From assembly GCA_036499825.1 (NCBI GenBank), contig DASYCZ010000062.1, positions 248,001-312,000 of the forward strand: DNA of 64,000 nucleotides. The letters are read 5' to 3'. Position numbers and translations under genes: made by a program. This document shows positions 51,836 to 60,167 of this stretch, one piece after another. The notes below the pieces were generated by a model that saw only the letters and a list, made by a program, of their open reading frames with translations, ran no database searches and was not told the origin of the DNA. The first letter of the stretch is position 1. Each line of letters opens with the position of its first letter. This DNA is from Paradevosia sp036499825 (lineage in GTDB: Bacteria > Pseudomonadota > Alphaproteobacteria > Rhizobiales > Devosiaceae).

Positions 51836-52264
51836 ATGCGTTTGATTCCACTACTCGTTTCTGCTTCCGCCTTGGCCGGGACGATGGGTGTTGCCGCGCC
51901 GGCGCTGGCCGAGGGCAATCTTGCCGCCAAAGCCACGGAATTGGAACTCAATATCAATACCGCAGACCTGAGCTTCTCGCAGAATGAGTTCGACGTCGAA
52001 ACCGGCAAGTACTACATCCTCCACATCACCAGCGATGGCGAGGAAGAGATCTCGGTGGCTGCCCCCGAATTGTGGCGCAATTCCTGGATCAACGAGGTCG
52101 GGGTGGACGATCTGGGGGCCACGCCTTATGGCCTTTACAGTCTCAACCTCGAAGAGGAAGGCACCGTGGACGTCAGCTTCGTGCCGATCCGTCCAGGCGA
52201 ATATGATATCTACGTTCCCGGCTACGAAAACCGTGGTCTCAAGGGCAAGTTTGTTGTGAAGTGA
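51836..52264 (+). CDS. Exported cupredoxin-fold protein without copper ligands
   Basis: A 142-residue protein with a signal peptide (about 1-25, ending ALA) and a cupredoxin-like beta sandwich. Where type-1 copper proteins have Cys-x-x-Pro-Gly-His...Gly-Met-x-Gly, this has IYVPGYENRGLKG, so Cys, His and Met are replaced by Ile, Tyr and Leu. No cysteine remains in the mature protein. It is unusually acidic. GAGGGAGA lies before the ATG at 51836. It overlaps the beta-propeller start, first in the rightward cluster. It may bind another metal or serve as a scaffold; both are inference. Confidence 0.8.
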   Translation: MRLIPLLVSASALAGTMGVAAPALAEGNLAAKATELELNINTADLSFSQNEFDVETGKYYILHITSDGEEEISVAAPELWRNSWINEVGVDDLGATPYGLYSLNLEEEGTVDVSFVPIRPGEYDIYVPGYENRGLKGKFVVK

Positions 52265-53253
52265 TGGCCATGAAACGTTTACTGACACTGGCGGCTGCCG
52301 CCGTCGTGGCCTCCCTGCTTGGCGCCGCGCCGGCATGGGCGGTCAATACCGGAATGGTCTTCGTGTCCACCGAAAAGGGCAACGAAGTCGTCGTGTTCGA
52401 CAAGGACTATAACCTCGTCAAACGCATCGCCACCTCGCACCGCCCGCGGGACATGCACTTCAACAAGGCCCACACCATGCTTTATGTGGCGTGCGGTGAC
52501 GATGACACCATCGATGTGATCGATGTGGCCAAGCTTGAGGTCGTGGACCATATCCCGACCGGTCCGAGCCCCGAAGTGTTTGCCTTCTCGCCTGACGAGA
52601 AGACCATCTACGTTTCGGACGAGGAATACTCCCAGCTCGAGGCCATCGATCTTGAGACGCGTCTGCCCGTGCAGGATGTTGCCACGGGCGCCGAGCCGGA
52701 AGGCGTGATCGTCTCCGAGGATGGCAAGACCGTCTATGTCACCTCGGAAGTCGCCGACATGGTGCATGTGGTGGATGTGCCCACCGGTGCGGTGACCAAG
52801 AATATCCTGGTCGGCACGCGCCCGCGCCGTTTCATCCTGACGCCCGATGGCAAGGAACTCTGGGTCTCGTGCGAGCTCTCCAGCGAGATCTACGTCATCG
52901 ATCGCGCCACCAACGAGATCGTCGGCGATCCCATGGTCTTCGTCCCCCCGGGCTTCCGGGCGGAAGACGTGACGCCAGTAGGCATGGCCATCACCAAGGA
53001 CGGCAGCAAGATCCTGCTCAGCCTCGGCCGCGCCAACCACATCGCCGTGATCGACGCCAAGACCCACGAGGTGCTGAAGTACATTCTGGTGGGCAAGCGC
53101 GCCTGGTCTATCGATCTTTCCAGCGATGAAAAGACCGCCATCGTCGCCAACGGCCTGTCCGACGATATCACCATCGTCGACATGACCACCATGGAGCCCG
53201 TCAAATCGATCCCGGTGGGCCGTGTTCCTCACTCGGTGCTGATCGATGACTAG
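52264..53253 (+). CDS. PQQ-associated periplasmic beta-propeller protein (YVTN-type repeats)
   Basis: A 329-residue exported protein. A signal peptide (about 1-26, ending AWA) precedes seven or so YVTN-like blades; repeats read like IDVAKLEVVDHIPTGPSPE and VVDVPTGAVTKNILVGTRPR. The last blades (VANGLSDDITIVD, SIPVGRVPHSV) match the TIGR03866 family of PQQ-catabolism-associated propellers. The ATG at 52264 overlaps the preceding stop (TGATG); ATG at 52270 is possible. It overlaps the next gene by 8 bp. Ln-uptake clusters carry such proteins. Confidence 0.87.
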   Translation: MAMKRLLTLAAAAVVASLLGAAPAWAVNTGMVFVSTEKGNEVVVFDKDYNLVKRIATSHRPRDMHFNKAHTMLYVACGDDDTIDVIDVAKLEVVDHIPTGPSPEVFAFSPDEKTIYVSDEEYSQLEAIDLETRLPVQDVATGAEPEGVIVSEDGKTVYVTSEVADMVHVVDVPTGAVTKNILVGTRPRRFILTPDGKELWVSCELSSEIYVIDRATNEIVGDPMVFVPPGFRAEDVTPVGMAITKDGSKILLSLGRANHIAVIDAKTHEVLKYILVGKRAWSIDLSSDEKTAIVANGLSDDITIVDMTTMEPVKSIPVGRVPHSVLIDD

Positions 53254-54499
53254 CCTCATCAAACTCACTGCCGTGGCGGGGATGACCATCCTCGCCACAG
53301 CCGGTGGCGCCTTGGCCCAGGGCGTCATTCCGGCTACGCCCCAGGCGGAGGCGCCCAAGGAAAGCAGCGCCGCCGCAGCCAACCCCAAGCCGACCCGCAC
53401 CGTCACCGTCGGGTATCTGGGTCTCGAAAACGACCCGCGCTACGCACCGGAAGTCGTCTATACCCGCATCGAGATCGCGCCTTCGGGTGATCCGGTACAG
53501 GGGGCCGAGATGGGCGTCTCCGACATGCAGATGCTGGCCGATGCCGCCGGCTTCATCGCCAAGCTCGACGAGGAGAAGGCCGCCGATGCGCCGAGCCTCA
53601 TCGCCAAGGTCAAGGACATGGTCGGCAAGGGCGATCGCTTCATCGTCCTCGATTTGCCGGCCAATCTCGTCGACCAGGTCGCCAGCGCTACCAAGGACCT
53701 GAAGGTCACCCTCGTCAACGCCACTGCGCCCGACGATTATCTGCGCAACCGCTGCTATCCCAACCTGCTCCACACCGCCGCCTCCGACCGCATGCTGGCG
53801 GATTCGCTGGTGCAGCTCCTGCGTACGCGCAACTGGACCAATGTGCTGATGCTCGTCGGGACGACCGACCGCGACAAGGAAATCGCCGCCAGCTTCAAGG
53901 CTTCGGCCGATCGCCTGCGCCTCAACATCGTCGATACCCGCACGCTGTCGCTTTCCACCGACGCCGAGCATCGCGAACAGAACAACACCCAGTTGCTGAC
54001 CGGTGGCGTCGACTACGACGTCATCTACGTCGCCGATACCGATGGCGAGTTCGCCCGTTACCTGCCTTACGCCACCCAGCTTGCTCGTCCCGTTATCGGC
54101 GCGACCGGCCTCACCGCCGCCGAATGGCAGTGGTCCTGGGATCGCGACGGCGCCACTCAGGTCACCTCGCGCTTCGACAAGCTCACCAATGGCCGCGAGA
54201 TGGACGGGCATGACTGGTCTGCCTGGATCGCGACCCGTGCCGTTGTCACCGCCTATGGCAAGGCTCGCTCGGACGATCCGGAAAAGGTCGACGCCTTCAT
54301 GCGCGGTCCGCGTTTCGGCGTTGACGGCTCCAAGGGCGTGCAACTGAGCTTCCGTCCCTGGGATGGCCAGATGCGCATGCCGATCACCATGTCGACGTTC
54401 AATGCCGTCATCGAAGTGGCGCCCATGGATGGTTTCGAACACGAAAAGACCACCCTCGATACGCTGGGTACCGACGAGCCGGAGCACGTATGTCAGTAG
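53246..54499 (+). CDS. ABC transporter substrate-binding protein, PQQ alcohol dehydrogenase-associated (PQQ_ABC_bind-like)
   Basis: A 417-residue exported binding protein. After the signal peptide (about 1-24) and a linker rich in Ala/Pro, it has an extended Leu/Ile/Val-binding-like fold. RNRCYPNLLHTAASDRMLAD near residues 165-185 matches the RNDC..NxLHxxPSxxMLxDAL segment that I associate with the TIGR03863 family. It sits between the propeller and the permease with overlaps of 8 and 10 bp, so the three are translated together. Confidence 0.87.
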   Translation: MTSLIKLTAVAGMTILATAGGALAQGVIPATPQAEAPKESSAAAANPKPTRTVTVGYLGLENDPRYAPEVVYTRIEIAPSGDPVQGAEMGVSDMQMLADAAGFIAKLDEEKAADAPSLIAKVKDMVGKGDRFIVLDLPANLVDQVASATKDLKVTLVNATAPDDYLRNRCYPNLLHTAASDRMLADSLVQLLRTRNWTNVLMLVGTTDRDKEIAASFKASADRLRLNIVDTRTLSLSTDAEHREQNNTQLLTGGVDYDVIYVADTDGEFARYLPYATQLARPVIGATGLTAAEWQWSWDRDGATQVTSRFDKLTNGREMDGHDWSAWIATRAVVTAYGKARSDDPEKVDAFMRGPRFGVDGSKGVQLSFRPWDGQMRMPITMSTFNAVIEVAPMDGFEHEKTTLDTLGTDEPEHVCQ

Positions 54500-55305
54500 T
54501 CGGTGCCGGCCATCTCTGGCTTGGCCTTTATGCCATCACCTGGCGCGAGATCGGTAAGTTCCTGCGCCAGACCGAGCGGCTGATTTCTGCCATCGTCCGG
54601 CCGGCCCTGTGGCTCCTGGTGTTCGCCACGGGGCTGCATGATCTTTTGGGCGTCTCGATCATCGAGCCTTACCAGACCTACACGCCTTACCAGGAATACA
54701 TCGTCCCCGGCCTCATCGGCATCGTCATCCTGTTCCAGTGCATGCAGTCGGCGCTGTCCATGGTCTATGACCGCGAGGCTGGGGTCATGCGCGTCATGCT
54801 GGTCAGCCCGCTGCCGCGCAGTTTCCTGTTGTTCTCCAAGATCATCGGCGCCACCATCCTGGCTCTATTGCAGTCCTATGCCTTCCTGGTGCTGGCGCGC
54901 CTTTTCGGCGTCTCCATGCCGCCGCTGAGCTGGATCACCATCATTCCGGGTATCATCCTTGCCGGCCTGCTGCTGGGCTCTATCGGCCTGTTGGTGTCGG
55001 TCTACACCCCGCAGATCGAGAACTTCGCCGGCATGATGAATTTCGTGGTCTTCCCGATGTTCTTCTTGTCCTCGGCGCTTTATCCGCTGTGGAAGTTGCG
55101 TGAAGCCGGTGCCTGGCCGGTCTATTATCTGTCGCTGGTCAACCCCTTCACCCATGCGGTCGAACTCATTCGCTTCGCCGCCTATGGCAAGCTCAACCTC
55201 GTGTCGCTGGCCGTGGTGCTGGGCTATACCATCGTGGCCTTCCTGCTCGCCGCCCACGGCTACAACCCCCAGGCCGGTAATATCCGCAACGTCCGTCGCG
55301 CCTAG
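54490..55305 (+). CDS. ABC-2-type permease, PedC-like (PQQ alcohol dehydrogenase-associated)
   Basis: A 271-residue permease with about six helices and the ABC-2 features RPALWLLVFATGLHDLLG, YIVPGLIGIVILFQ and SSALYPLWKL. It belongs with the PQQ-system permeases (TIGR03861 type). The partner ATPase is most likely the one at 48368, since no other ATPase of this class is present. It overlaps the binding-protein gene by 10 bp and ends the rightward operon. An export or import role is not settled; ABC-2 permeases are usually exporters, yet these clusters are linked to uptake of lanthanides in Pseudomonas and Methylobacterium. Confidence 0.87.
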   Translation: MSVVGAGHLWLGLYAITWREIGKFLRQTERLISAIVRPALWLLVFATGLHDLLGVSIIEPYQTYTPYQEYIVPGLIGIVILFQCMQSALSMVYDREAGVMRVMLVSPLPRSFLLFSKIIGATILALLQSYAFLVLARLFGVSMPPLSWITIIPGIILAGLLLGSIGLLVSVYTPQIENFAGMMNFVVFPMFFLSSALYPLWKLREAGAWPVYYLSLVNPFTHAVELIRFAAYGKLNLVSLAVVLGYTIVAFLLAAHGYNPQAGNIRNVRRA

Positions 55306-55347
55306 GCGCGGCGGTACGAGAAGGCCAGGCCTGAATGCGGTGGCGGC

Positions 55348-56394
55348 TCAGCCGCCCGTCACGCTCATATGGCGTTCGAGCGCCGGCGTGGTGTGGGTCC
55401 GGTCCAGCACGAAATCGTGCCCCTTGGGCTTCAATAGCATCGCCCGGTCGAGCGCCTCATCCAGCGCTTCCGGACCGCCGTCGCGCAACGGCCCTCGAAG
55501 GTCGACCATGTCTTCCTGCCCAAGGCACATATAGAGCTGCCCCGTCGCCGTCAGGCGGACGCGGTTGCAGCTTTCGCAGAAATTGTGGCTCATGGGAGTG
55601 ATAAAGCCGAGCAGGCCGCCGGTCTCGCCCACGCGCACATAGCGCGCCGGCCCGCCGGTCGTATGATCGAGCTTGGTCAGCGTGAAGCGCTGGGCCAGCC
55701 GGTCACGCAGTTCTTTCAGCGGCAAATAGCTGTCGACGCGGTCGATACCCACTTCGCCCAGCGGCATGCCCTCGATCAGCGTCAGCCCGAATCCGCGGCC
55801 ATGCGCCCAATGCAGCATCGGCTCGATTTCGTCGTCATTGACGCCGCGCATCGCCACCATGTTGATCTTGATCTTGAGACCCGCCGCGTCGGCGGCATCG
55901 ATGCCGGCCAGCACGTCCTCGATCCGTCCACGTCGCGTAATTGCGGAAAACCGCTCGGCGTCCAGCGTATCCAGCGACACGTTCAACCGGCGTACACCCG
56001 CCGCCCTGATGCCTTCGGCATAGCGCGCCAACTGGCTGCCATTGGTTGTCAGCGTCAGCTCTTCCAGCCCGGCCTCGCCCACATAGCCACCGAGCTTTTG
56101 CACCAGCGCCATGATATCGCGCCGCACCAGCGGTTCGCCCCCGGTCAGCCGTACCTTGCGCACGCCTCGCCGCACGAAAGCGGAGACGACCGTATCGATC
56201 TCCTCAAAGCTCAGTACCTCCTTCTTGGGGAGGAACGTCATATGCTCGGACATGCAATAGGTGCAGCGGAAATCGCAGCGATCCGTCACCGAGACGCGCA
56301 GATAGCTGATCGTCCGCCCGTAGCGGTCGACAAGCGGCTTCGCCTCGGCGCCAACGAAATCGGGATTTTGTAACAACACCGTCATGTCCAACAT
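55348..56394 (-). CDS. moaA: GTP 3',8-cyclase MoaA
   Basis: MoaA starts molybdenum cofactor biosynthesis by radical-SAM rearrangement of GTP. The 348-residue protein has the N-terminal cluster motif DRCDFRCTYC (C40, C44, C47), a second cluster with the FCESCNRVRLTATGQLYMC segment near the C-terminus and the terminal Gly-Gly needed for activity. ATG at 56394 or 56385 can start it. No other mo genes are adjacent. It lies after the terminator of the L,D-transpeptidase gene. Confidence 0.95.
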   Translation of the reverse strand: MLDMTVLLQNPDFVGAEAKPLVDRYGRTISYLRVSVTDRCDFRCTYCMSEHMTFLPKKEVLSFEEIDTVVSAFVRRGVRKVRLTGGEPLVRRDIMALVQKLGGYVGEAGLEELTLTTNGSQLARYAEGIRAAGVRRLNVSLDTLDAERFSAITRRGRIEDVLAGIDAADAAGLKIKINMVAMRGVNDDEIEPMLHWAHGRGFGLTLIEGMPLGEVGIDRVDSYLPLKELRDRLAQRFTLTKLDHTTGGPARYVRVGETGGLLGFITPMSHNFCESCNRVRLTATGQLYMCLGQEDMVDLRGPLRDGGPEALDEALDRAMLLKPKGHDFVLDRTHTTPALERHMSVTGG

Positions 56395-56411
56395 CTAGCG
56401 CGTTGCGACAC

Positions 56412-56441
56412 AAACAAAAAGGGCCAGCGTAAGCGCCGACC
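56412..56441 (-). terminator. Rho-independent terminator of the L,D-transpeptidase gene
   Basis: On the minus strand an 8-bp stem GGTCGGCG/CGCTGGCC (56441-56434 and 56429-56422, two G-U pairs) with loop CTTA is followed by CTTTTTGTTT. It lies 26 bp after the transpeptidase stop and before moaA. Confidence 0.7.
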
Positions 56442-56466
56442 CCCTCAAACTAACGTGTAGAGCAAT

Positions 56467-57063
56467 CTACTGGTGAACGATCACCAATGAGCCGACCGAC
56501 GCACGGTCGTAAAGGTCGACGATGTCGTCATTGGTCAGCCGGATACAGCCGGAAGAAACGGCCTGGCCGATGGTCCACGGCTCCGAGGTTCCATGCAGGC
56601 GATAGAGCGTCGCGCCGATATAGAGCGCCCGGGCGCCGAGTGGATTTTCCGGTCCGCCCGGCATGTAGGCCGGCAGGTCGGGCACGCGTTTCCGCATCTC
56701 CGCGGGCGGCGTCCAACCCGGCCACTCAGCCTTGCGGGTGATCCTGTGCTGCCCCGACCAGCGGAAGCCATCGCGACCGACGCCCACGCCATAGCGGAGC
56801 GCCTTGCCGCCGGGCAGGACGAAATAGAGGCGCCGCTCACTGGTTTCCACCACGATCGTCCCTGGCCTCAGATTGCTCGCATAGTCGACGATCTGGCGCT
56901 TGATGGGGCTGCCACGCCGGCTCGGCACGACACTGGGGACTTCCCAGGTGTTGGTGTCGGGATTGTAGAGACGTTTGGCTGTCTCCGCCGATGCGGGCAT
57001 CGTGAGCGCGAAGCCGACAAGGGCCGAGAGCAGCAAGGCTGCAACGATCCGTAATTTCCGCAT
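56467..57063 (-). CDS. L,D-transpeptidase (ErfK/YbiS/YcfS/YnhG family)
   Basis: A 198-residue exported enzyme with a signal peptide (about 1-27) and the YkuD catalytic domain: H157 in YRLHGTSE and the catalytic C173 in SSGCIRLTNDD. It makes 3-3 cross-links or attaches proteins to peptidoglycan in the periplasm; hyphomicrobia are rich in such enzymes. It is divergent from rpiA across a 239-bp gap. Confidence 0.93.
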   Translation of the reverse strand: MRKLRIVAALLLSALVGFALTMPASAETAKRLYNPDTNTWEVPSVVPSRRGSPIKRQIVDYASNLRPGTIVVETSERRLYFVLPGGKALRYGVGVGRDGFRWSGQHRITRKAEWPGWTPPAEMRKRVPDLPAYMPGGPENPLGARALYIGATLYRLHGTSEPWTIGQAVSSGCIRLTNDDIVDLYDRASVGSLVIVHQ

Positions 57064-57217
57064 TTATGACTGTGCCTCTGAGTAAATCGGCGCTCCGCTG
57101 GCGCCGCCCACAATTTTCAGTGCTTACACGCCAAGGAAATACCCGGCGCGGTGCCACGATTCGGTCACATGTGTGGCAGGCTACCGCAGGGAGTGTTGCC
57201 AGAAGGTAATGGCCGCT

Positions 57218-57235
57218 ATTCACCAATCTGTGAAT
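57218..57235. promoter_or_regulatory. Inverted repeat ATTCAC-N6-GTGAAT upstream of rpiA
   Basis: Perfect 6-bp arms at 57218-57223 and 57230-57235, 67 bp upstream of the rpiA ATG and 154 bp from the transpeptidase start. It is a plausible dimer-binding site; the regulator is unknown. Confidence 0.35.
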
Positions 57236-57302
57236 CGGGCGATTGACAGGCCGCGGGCCTCCTTCTAGCAGGCAGCAAACGAGGCCTCATAGCAGGGAAA
57301 CC

Positions 57303-57995
57303 ATGAGCGAAGATCTCAAGCGCGCCGCGGCAGCCATGGCGTTGGAAGAAGTTCGCCCGGGCATGCGTCTTGGTCTGGGCACGGGCTCGACCGCCCGGCA
57401 CTTCGTCGATCTGCTCGGCCAGAAGGTAGCGCAGGGCTTTGAGTGCCTCTGCGTTCCAACCTCCGAGGCCACCGATGCACAGGCGCGTAGCCTCAATATT
57501 CCGCTGTCGGACCTCGATACGCTGGATCGTCTCGATATCACCATCGATGGCGCCGATGAGATCGATCCGCAATTGAACCTGATCAAGGGCGGCGGCGGTG
57601 CGCTGTTGCGCGAAAAGATCGTGGCCGCCGCATCCGATCGCATGGTCGTCATTGCCGACGAGTCCAAGCTGGTGGCGGCCCTCGGCAGCTATCCATTGCC
57701 CATCGAGGTCAACGTCTTCGGCCTGGGCGCCACCCGCAGCGCTCTTGCGACGGTCATTTCCAACCATGGCGCCCAGGGCGGCCTGACCCTGCGGCAGGGC
57801 AGGGACGGCAAAGCCTTCCTCACCGATGGCGGCCATTACATCTATGATGCTTTATTTGGCCGTATTTCATCGCCAAAAGCGCTGTCGGATGCCCTGCTCG
57901 ACGTACCGGGAGTGGTCCAGCACGGACTGTTCCTGAACCTGTGCCGAACTGCTTACATTGCCGGGTCGGGCGGTGTGCGCCGGATCGACGCCTGA
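57303..57995 (+). CDS. rpiA: Ribose-5-phosphate isomerase A
   Basis: RpiA interconverts ribose-5-phosphate and ribulose-5-phosphate in the pentose phosphate pathway. The 230-residue enzyme has GLGTGSTARHFVDLL (about 24-38), DGADEID (about 82-88), KGGGGALLREKIVA (about 95-108) with the catalytic E, and GHYIYDALFG near the end. AGGG precedes the ATG at 57303. The frame opens at 57243 but lacks family sequence there. Confidence 0.95.
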   Translation: MSEDLKRAAAAMALEEVRPGMRLGLGTGSTARHFVDLLGQKVAQGFECLCVPTSEATDAQARSLNIPLSDLDTLDRLDITIDGADEIDPQLNLIKGGGGALLREKIVAAASDRMVVIADESKLVAALGSYPLPIEVNVFGLGATRSALATVISNHGAQGGLTLRQGRDGKAFLTDGGHYIYDALFGRISSPKALSDALLDVPGVVQHGLFLNLCRTAYIAGSGGVRRIDA

Positions 57996-58028
57996 GCCGG
58001 ATCGCGCTATTCTGGGGTGAACTCTTTC

Positions 58029-58559
58029 ATGGAAAAAACCGCAATGACCAGTTTCCGTAAGCGCGCCGCGCTTGTCGTCGTGGCCGCCTTGTCGCTGGCC
58101 TCGTTCACCGTTTCCAGCCTGCCCGTCATGGCACAGGAGCTGGCGCCGGAGCAGCTCGCTCTGGCCCGCAAATATGTCGAGCTCACCGACACCTCCTCGA
58201 TCTACGAGGTCACCCTGGTGCAGACCGGCATTTCCACCATGCGCCAGTTGATCACCCAGAACCCCGAAATCTCGGATCAGCTCAACAAGGCCATCACCGC
58301 GACCCTCGATGAGTACAAGGCCAAGAAGGGCGAACTGCTGGACCAGTTCGCTCGCATCTATGCCTCGCGCCTGACCATGGATGAACTGCAAAAGATCGTC
58401 GATTTCTACTCGTCGCCGACCGGGATGAAACTCGCCAAGGTCAATGCCGACGCCAATGACGACATTGCCGAAGTCATGCGCGTTTTCCAGAACAACCTGA
58501 CGATCGAATTCCTCTCGAAGGTGCGCGCCAAGCTCAAGGCCGAGGGCATCGACGTCTGA
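58029..58559 (+). CDS. DUF2059 domain exported protein
   Basis: A 176-residue protein with a signal peptide (about 1-37, ending VMA) and a helical DUF2059 domain at about 80-150, including LTMDELQKIVDFYSSPTGMK, its best-known segment. ATG at 58029 has GGGGTGA upstream; ATG at 58044 is an alternative. Function is unknown; it is commonly found in alphaproteobacteria, often near rpiA and gor as here. A terminator follows. Confidence 0.9.
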   Translation: MEKTAMTSFRKRAALVVVAALSLASFTVSSLPVMAQELAPEQLALARKYVELTDTSSIYEVTLVQTGISTMRQLITQNPEISDQLNKAITATLDEYKAKKGELLDQFARIYASRLTMDELQKIVDFYSSPTGMKLAKVNADANDDIAEVMRVFQNNLTIEFLSKVRAKLKAEGIDV

Positions 58560-58596
58560 TCGCTGCCGGCCGCATGCCTGCCATCTGATTGTGAAG

Positions 58597-58628
58597 AAGG
58601 CCTCGCTTTGTGCGGGGCCTTTTCTTAT
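58597..58628 (+). terminator. Rho-independent terminator after the DUF2059 gene
   Basis: AAGGCCTCGC (58597-58606) pairs with GCGGGGCCTT (58612-58621) with one G-U, followed by TTTCTT. The left arm contains AAGGCCTC, the same core as the tandem repeats just downstream. Confidence 0.8.
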
Positions 58629-58683
58629 GTAAGGCCTCTTTCTTATGTAAGGCCTCTTGGGATCTGTAAGGCCTCCTGGGATC
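58621..58683 (+). repeat. 18-bp tandem repeat and degenerate copies between the terminator and gor
   Basis: TTTCTTATGTAAGGCCTC occurs twice in direct tandem without mismatches (58621-58638 and 58639-58656). A third, diverged copy follows (58657-58675), and a partial CTGGGATC repeats at 58676-58683. The core GTAAGGCCTC recurs three times. It ends 2 bp before the first possible gor ATG. It probably arose by slippage of the terminator arm. Confidence 0.75.
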
Positions 58684-58699
58684 GATGTCGGAGTTGAGC

Positions 58700-60076
58700 A
58701 TGTCTGAGACCTATGACCTTGTCGTGATCGGCGCCGGCTCCGGTGGTGTCCGCGCTGCCCGCATAGCCGCCGGCCATGGCGCCAGGGTCGCCATCATCGA
58801 GGAATACCGGGTAGGCGGCACCTGCGTGATTCGCGGCTGCGTCCCCAAGAAGCTCTTCGTCTATGCCAGCCGCTTCGCCGGCCAGTTCGATATCGCCCAG
58901 AGCTTTGGCTGGCAGGTGGAGGCCAGCTTCGACTGGCCGACGCTCGTCGCCAACAAGGACAAGGAAATCGCCCGGCTTGAGGCCGCCTATGTGTCGGGCC
59001 TCGACGGCGCGGGCGTCGAACTCATCCGTGACCGCGCCACCATCGCCGACCCGCACACCGTGCGCCTCGTCAAGTCGGGCCGCGAACTCACCACGCGCTA
59101 CATCCTCGTCGCCACGGGCGGCCACCCGCACGTGCCGGATATTCCGGGCGCCGAACTGGCCATTACTTCCAACGAAGCCTTCCACCTTGAAAAGCTGCCG
59201 AAGTCCATCCTGATCGAAGGCGGCGGCTATATCGGGCTCGAATTCGCCACCATCTTCGCCGGGCTCGGCGTCCACACGACCCTCGTCTGTCGCAGTCCGC
59301 AGGTGTTGCGCACCTTCGATCCCGACGTGCGCACCGGCGTCGAAGCCGGCCTCATCGATCACGGTATCAAGATCATTTACGAGACCACCATCCGCTCCAT
59401 GCGCCGCGAGGGCGAAGACATCTCCGTCACCTTCAGTGACACTGAAACCGCGCCCTATGGCGCCGTGATGTTCGCCACCGGCCGCTTGCCCAATGTCGAG
59501 GGCTTCGGCCTACGGGAAGCCGGCGTCGCCCTCAACGATGACGGCACCATCGCCGTCGATGCCTATTCCAAGACCAACGTACCCTCGATCTACGCCGTGG
59601 GCGATGTCACCGGTCGCGCCGAGCTTACCCCCGTGGCGATCCGCGAAGGGCAGGCCTTTGCCGAAACCGTGTTCAACAACAACCCCATTGCGGTCGATCA
59701 CTCGCTGATCCCCACCGCGGTGTTTGCCGAACCGGAAGTGGGCACCATCGGCCTCACCGAACCGGAGGCCGCCACCCACCATGGCGCCATCGATGTCTAC
59801 GTCGCCCGCTTCCGGCCGATGATCAACACGCTGTCCACAAAGACCGAGCGCATGATGCTGAAGCTGATCACGGCGGGCGAGGGCGGCAAGGTGCTTGGCT
59901 GTCATATCGTTGGCCACGGCGCCGCCGAAATGATCCAGCTCGTGGCCATTCCCATGGCCATGGGCGCCACCAAGGCCGATTTCGACCGCGCCATTGCCCT
60001 CCACCCCAGCGCCGCCGAGGAGCTCGTTACCTTCAAGGCGCCCAGCTACCGCTATCGGGAAGGCGTGAAGGTCTAG
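58700..60076 (+). CDS. gor: Glutathione-disulfide reductase
   Basis: A 458-residue FAD enzyme that reduces oxidised glutathione with NADPH. The FAD motif is IGAGSGGVRAAR, the redox disulfide is in GGTCVIRGCVPKK, the NADP domain has GGGYIGLEFA and the interface histidine is in HPSAAEE near the C-terminus. GGAG is 6 bp before the ATG at 58700; ATG at 58685 is possible. A family of tandem repeats lies immediately upstream. Confidence 0.95.
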   Translation: MSETYDLVVIGAGSGGVRAARIAAGHGARVAIIEEYRVGGTCVIRGCVPKKLFVYASRFAGQFDIAQSFGWQVEASFDWPTLVANKDKEIARLEAAYVSGLDGAGVELIRDRATIADPHTVRLVKSGRELTTRYILVATGGHPHVPDIPGAELAITSNEAFHLEKLPKSILIEGGGYIGLEFATIFAGLGVHTTLVCRSPQVLRTFDPDVRTGVEAGLIDHGIKIIYETTIRSMRREGEDISVTFSDTETAPYGAVMFATGRLPNVEGFGLREAGVALNDDGTIAVDAYSKTNVPSIYAVGDVTGRAELTPVAIREGQAFAETVFNNNPIAVDHSLIPTAVFAEPEVGTIGLTEPEAATHHGAIDVYVARFRPMINTLSTKTERMMLKLITAGEGGKVLGCHIVGHGAAEMIQLVAIPMAMGATKADFDRAIALHPSAAEELVTFKAPSYRYREGVKV

Positions 60077-60167
60077 CGCCAATTGCTGCTTGGCACCGTT
60101 GCCTTGGCGCGATAAACCCCGCGGGCCGGCCCCAGTTAGCCGGCTGGCTTGAGCAGTGAGTGTGAAC

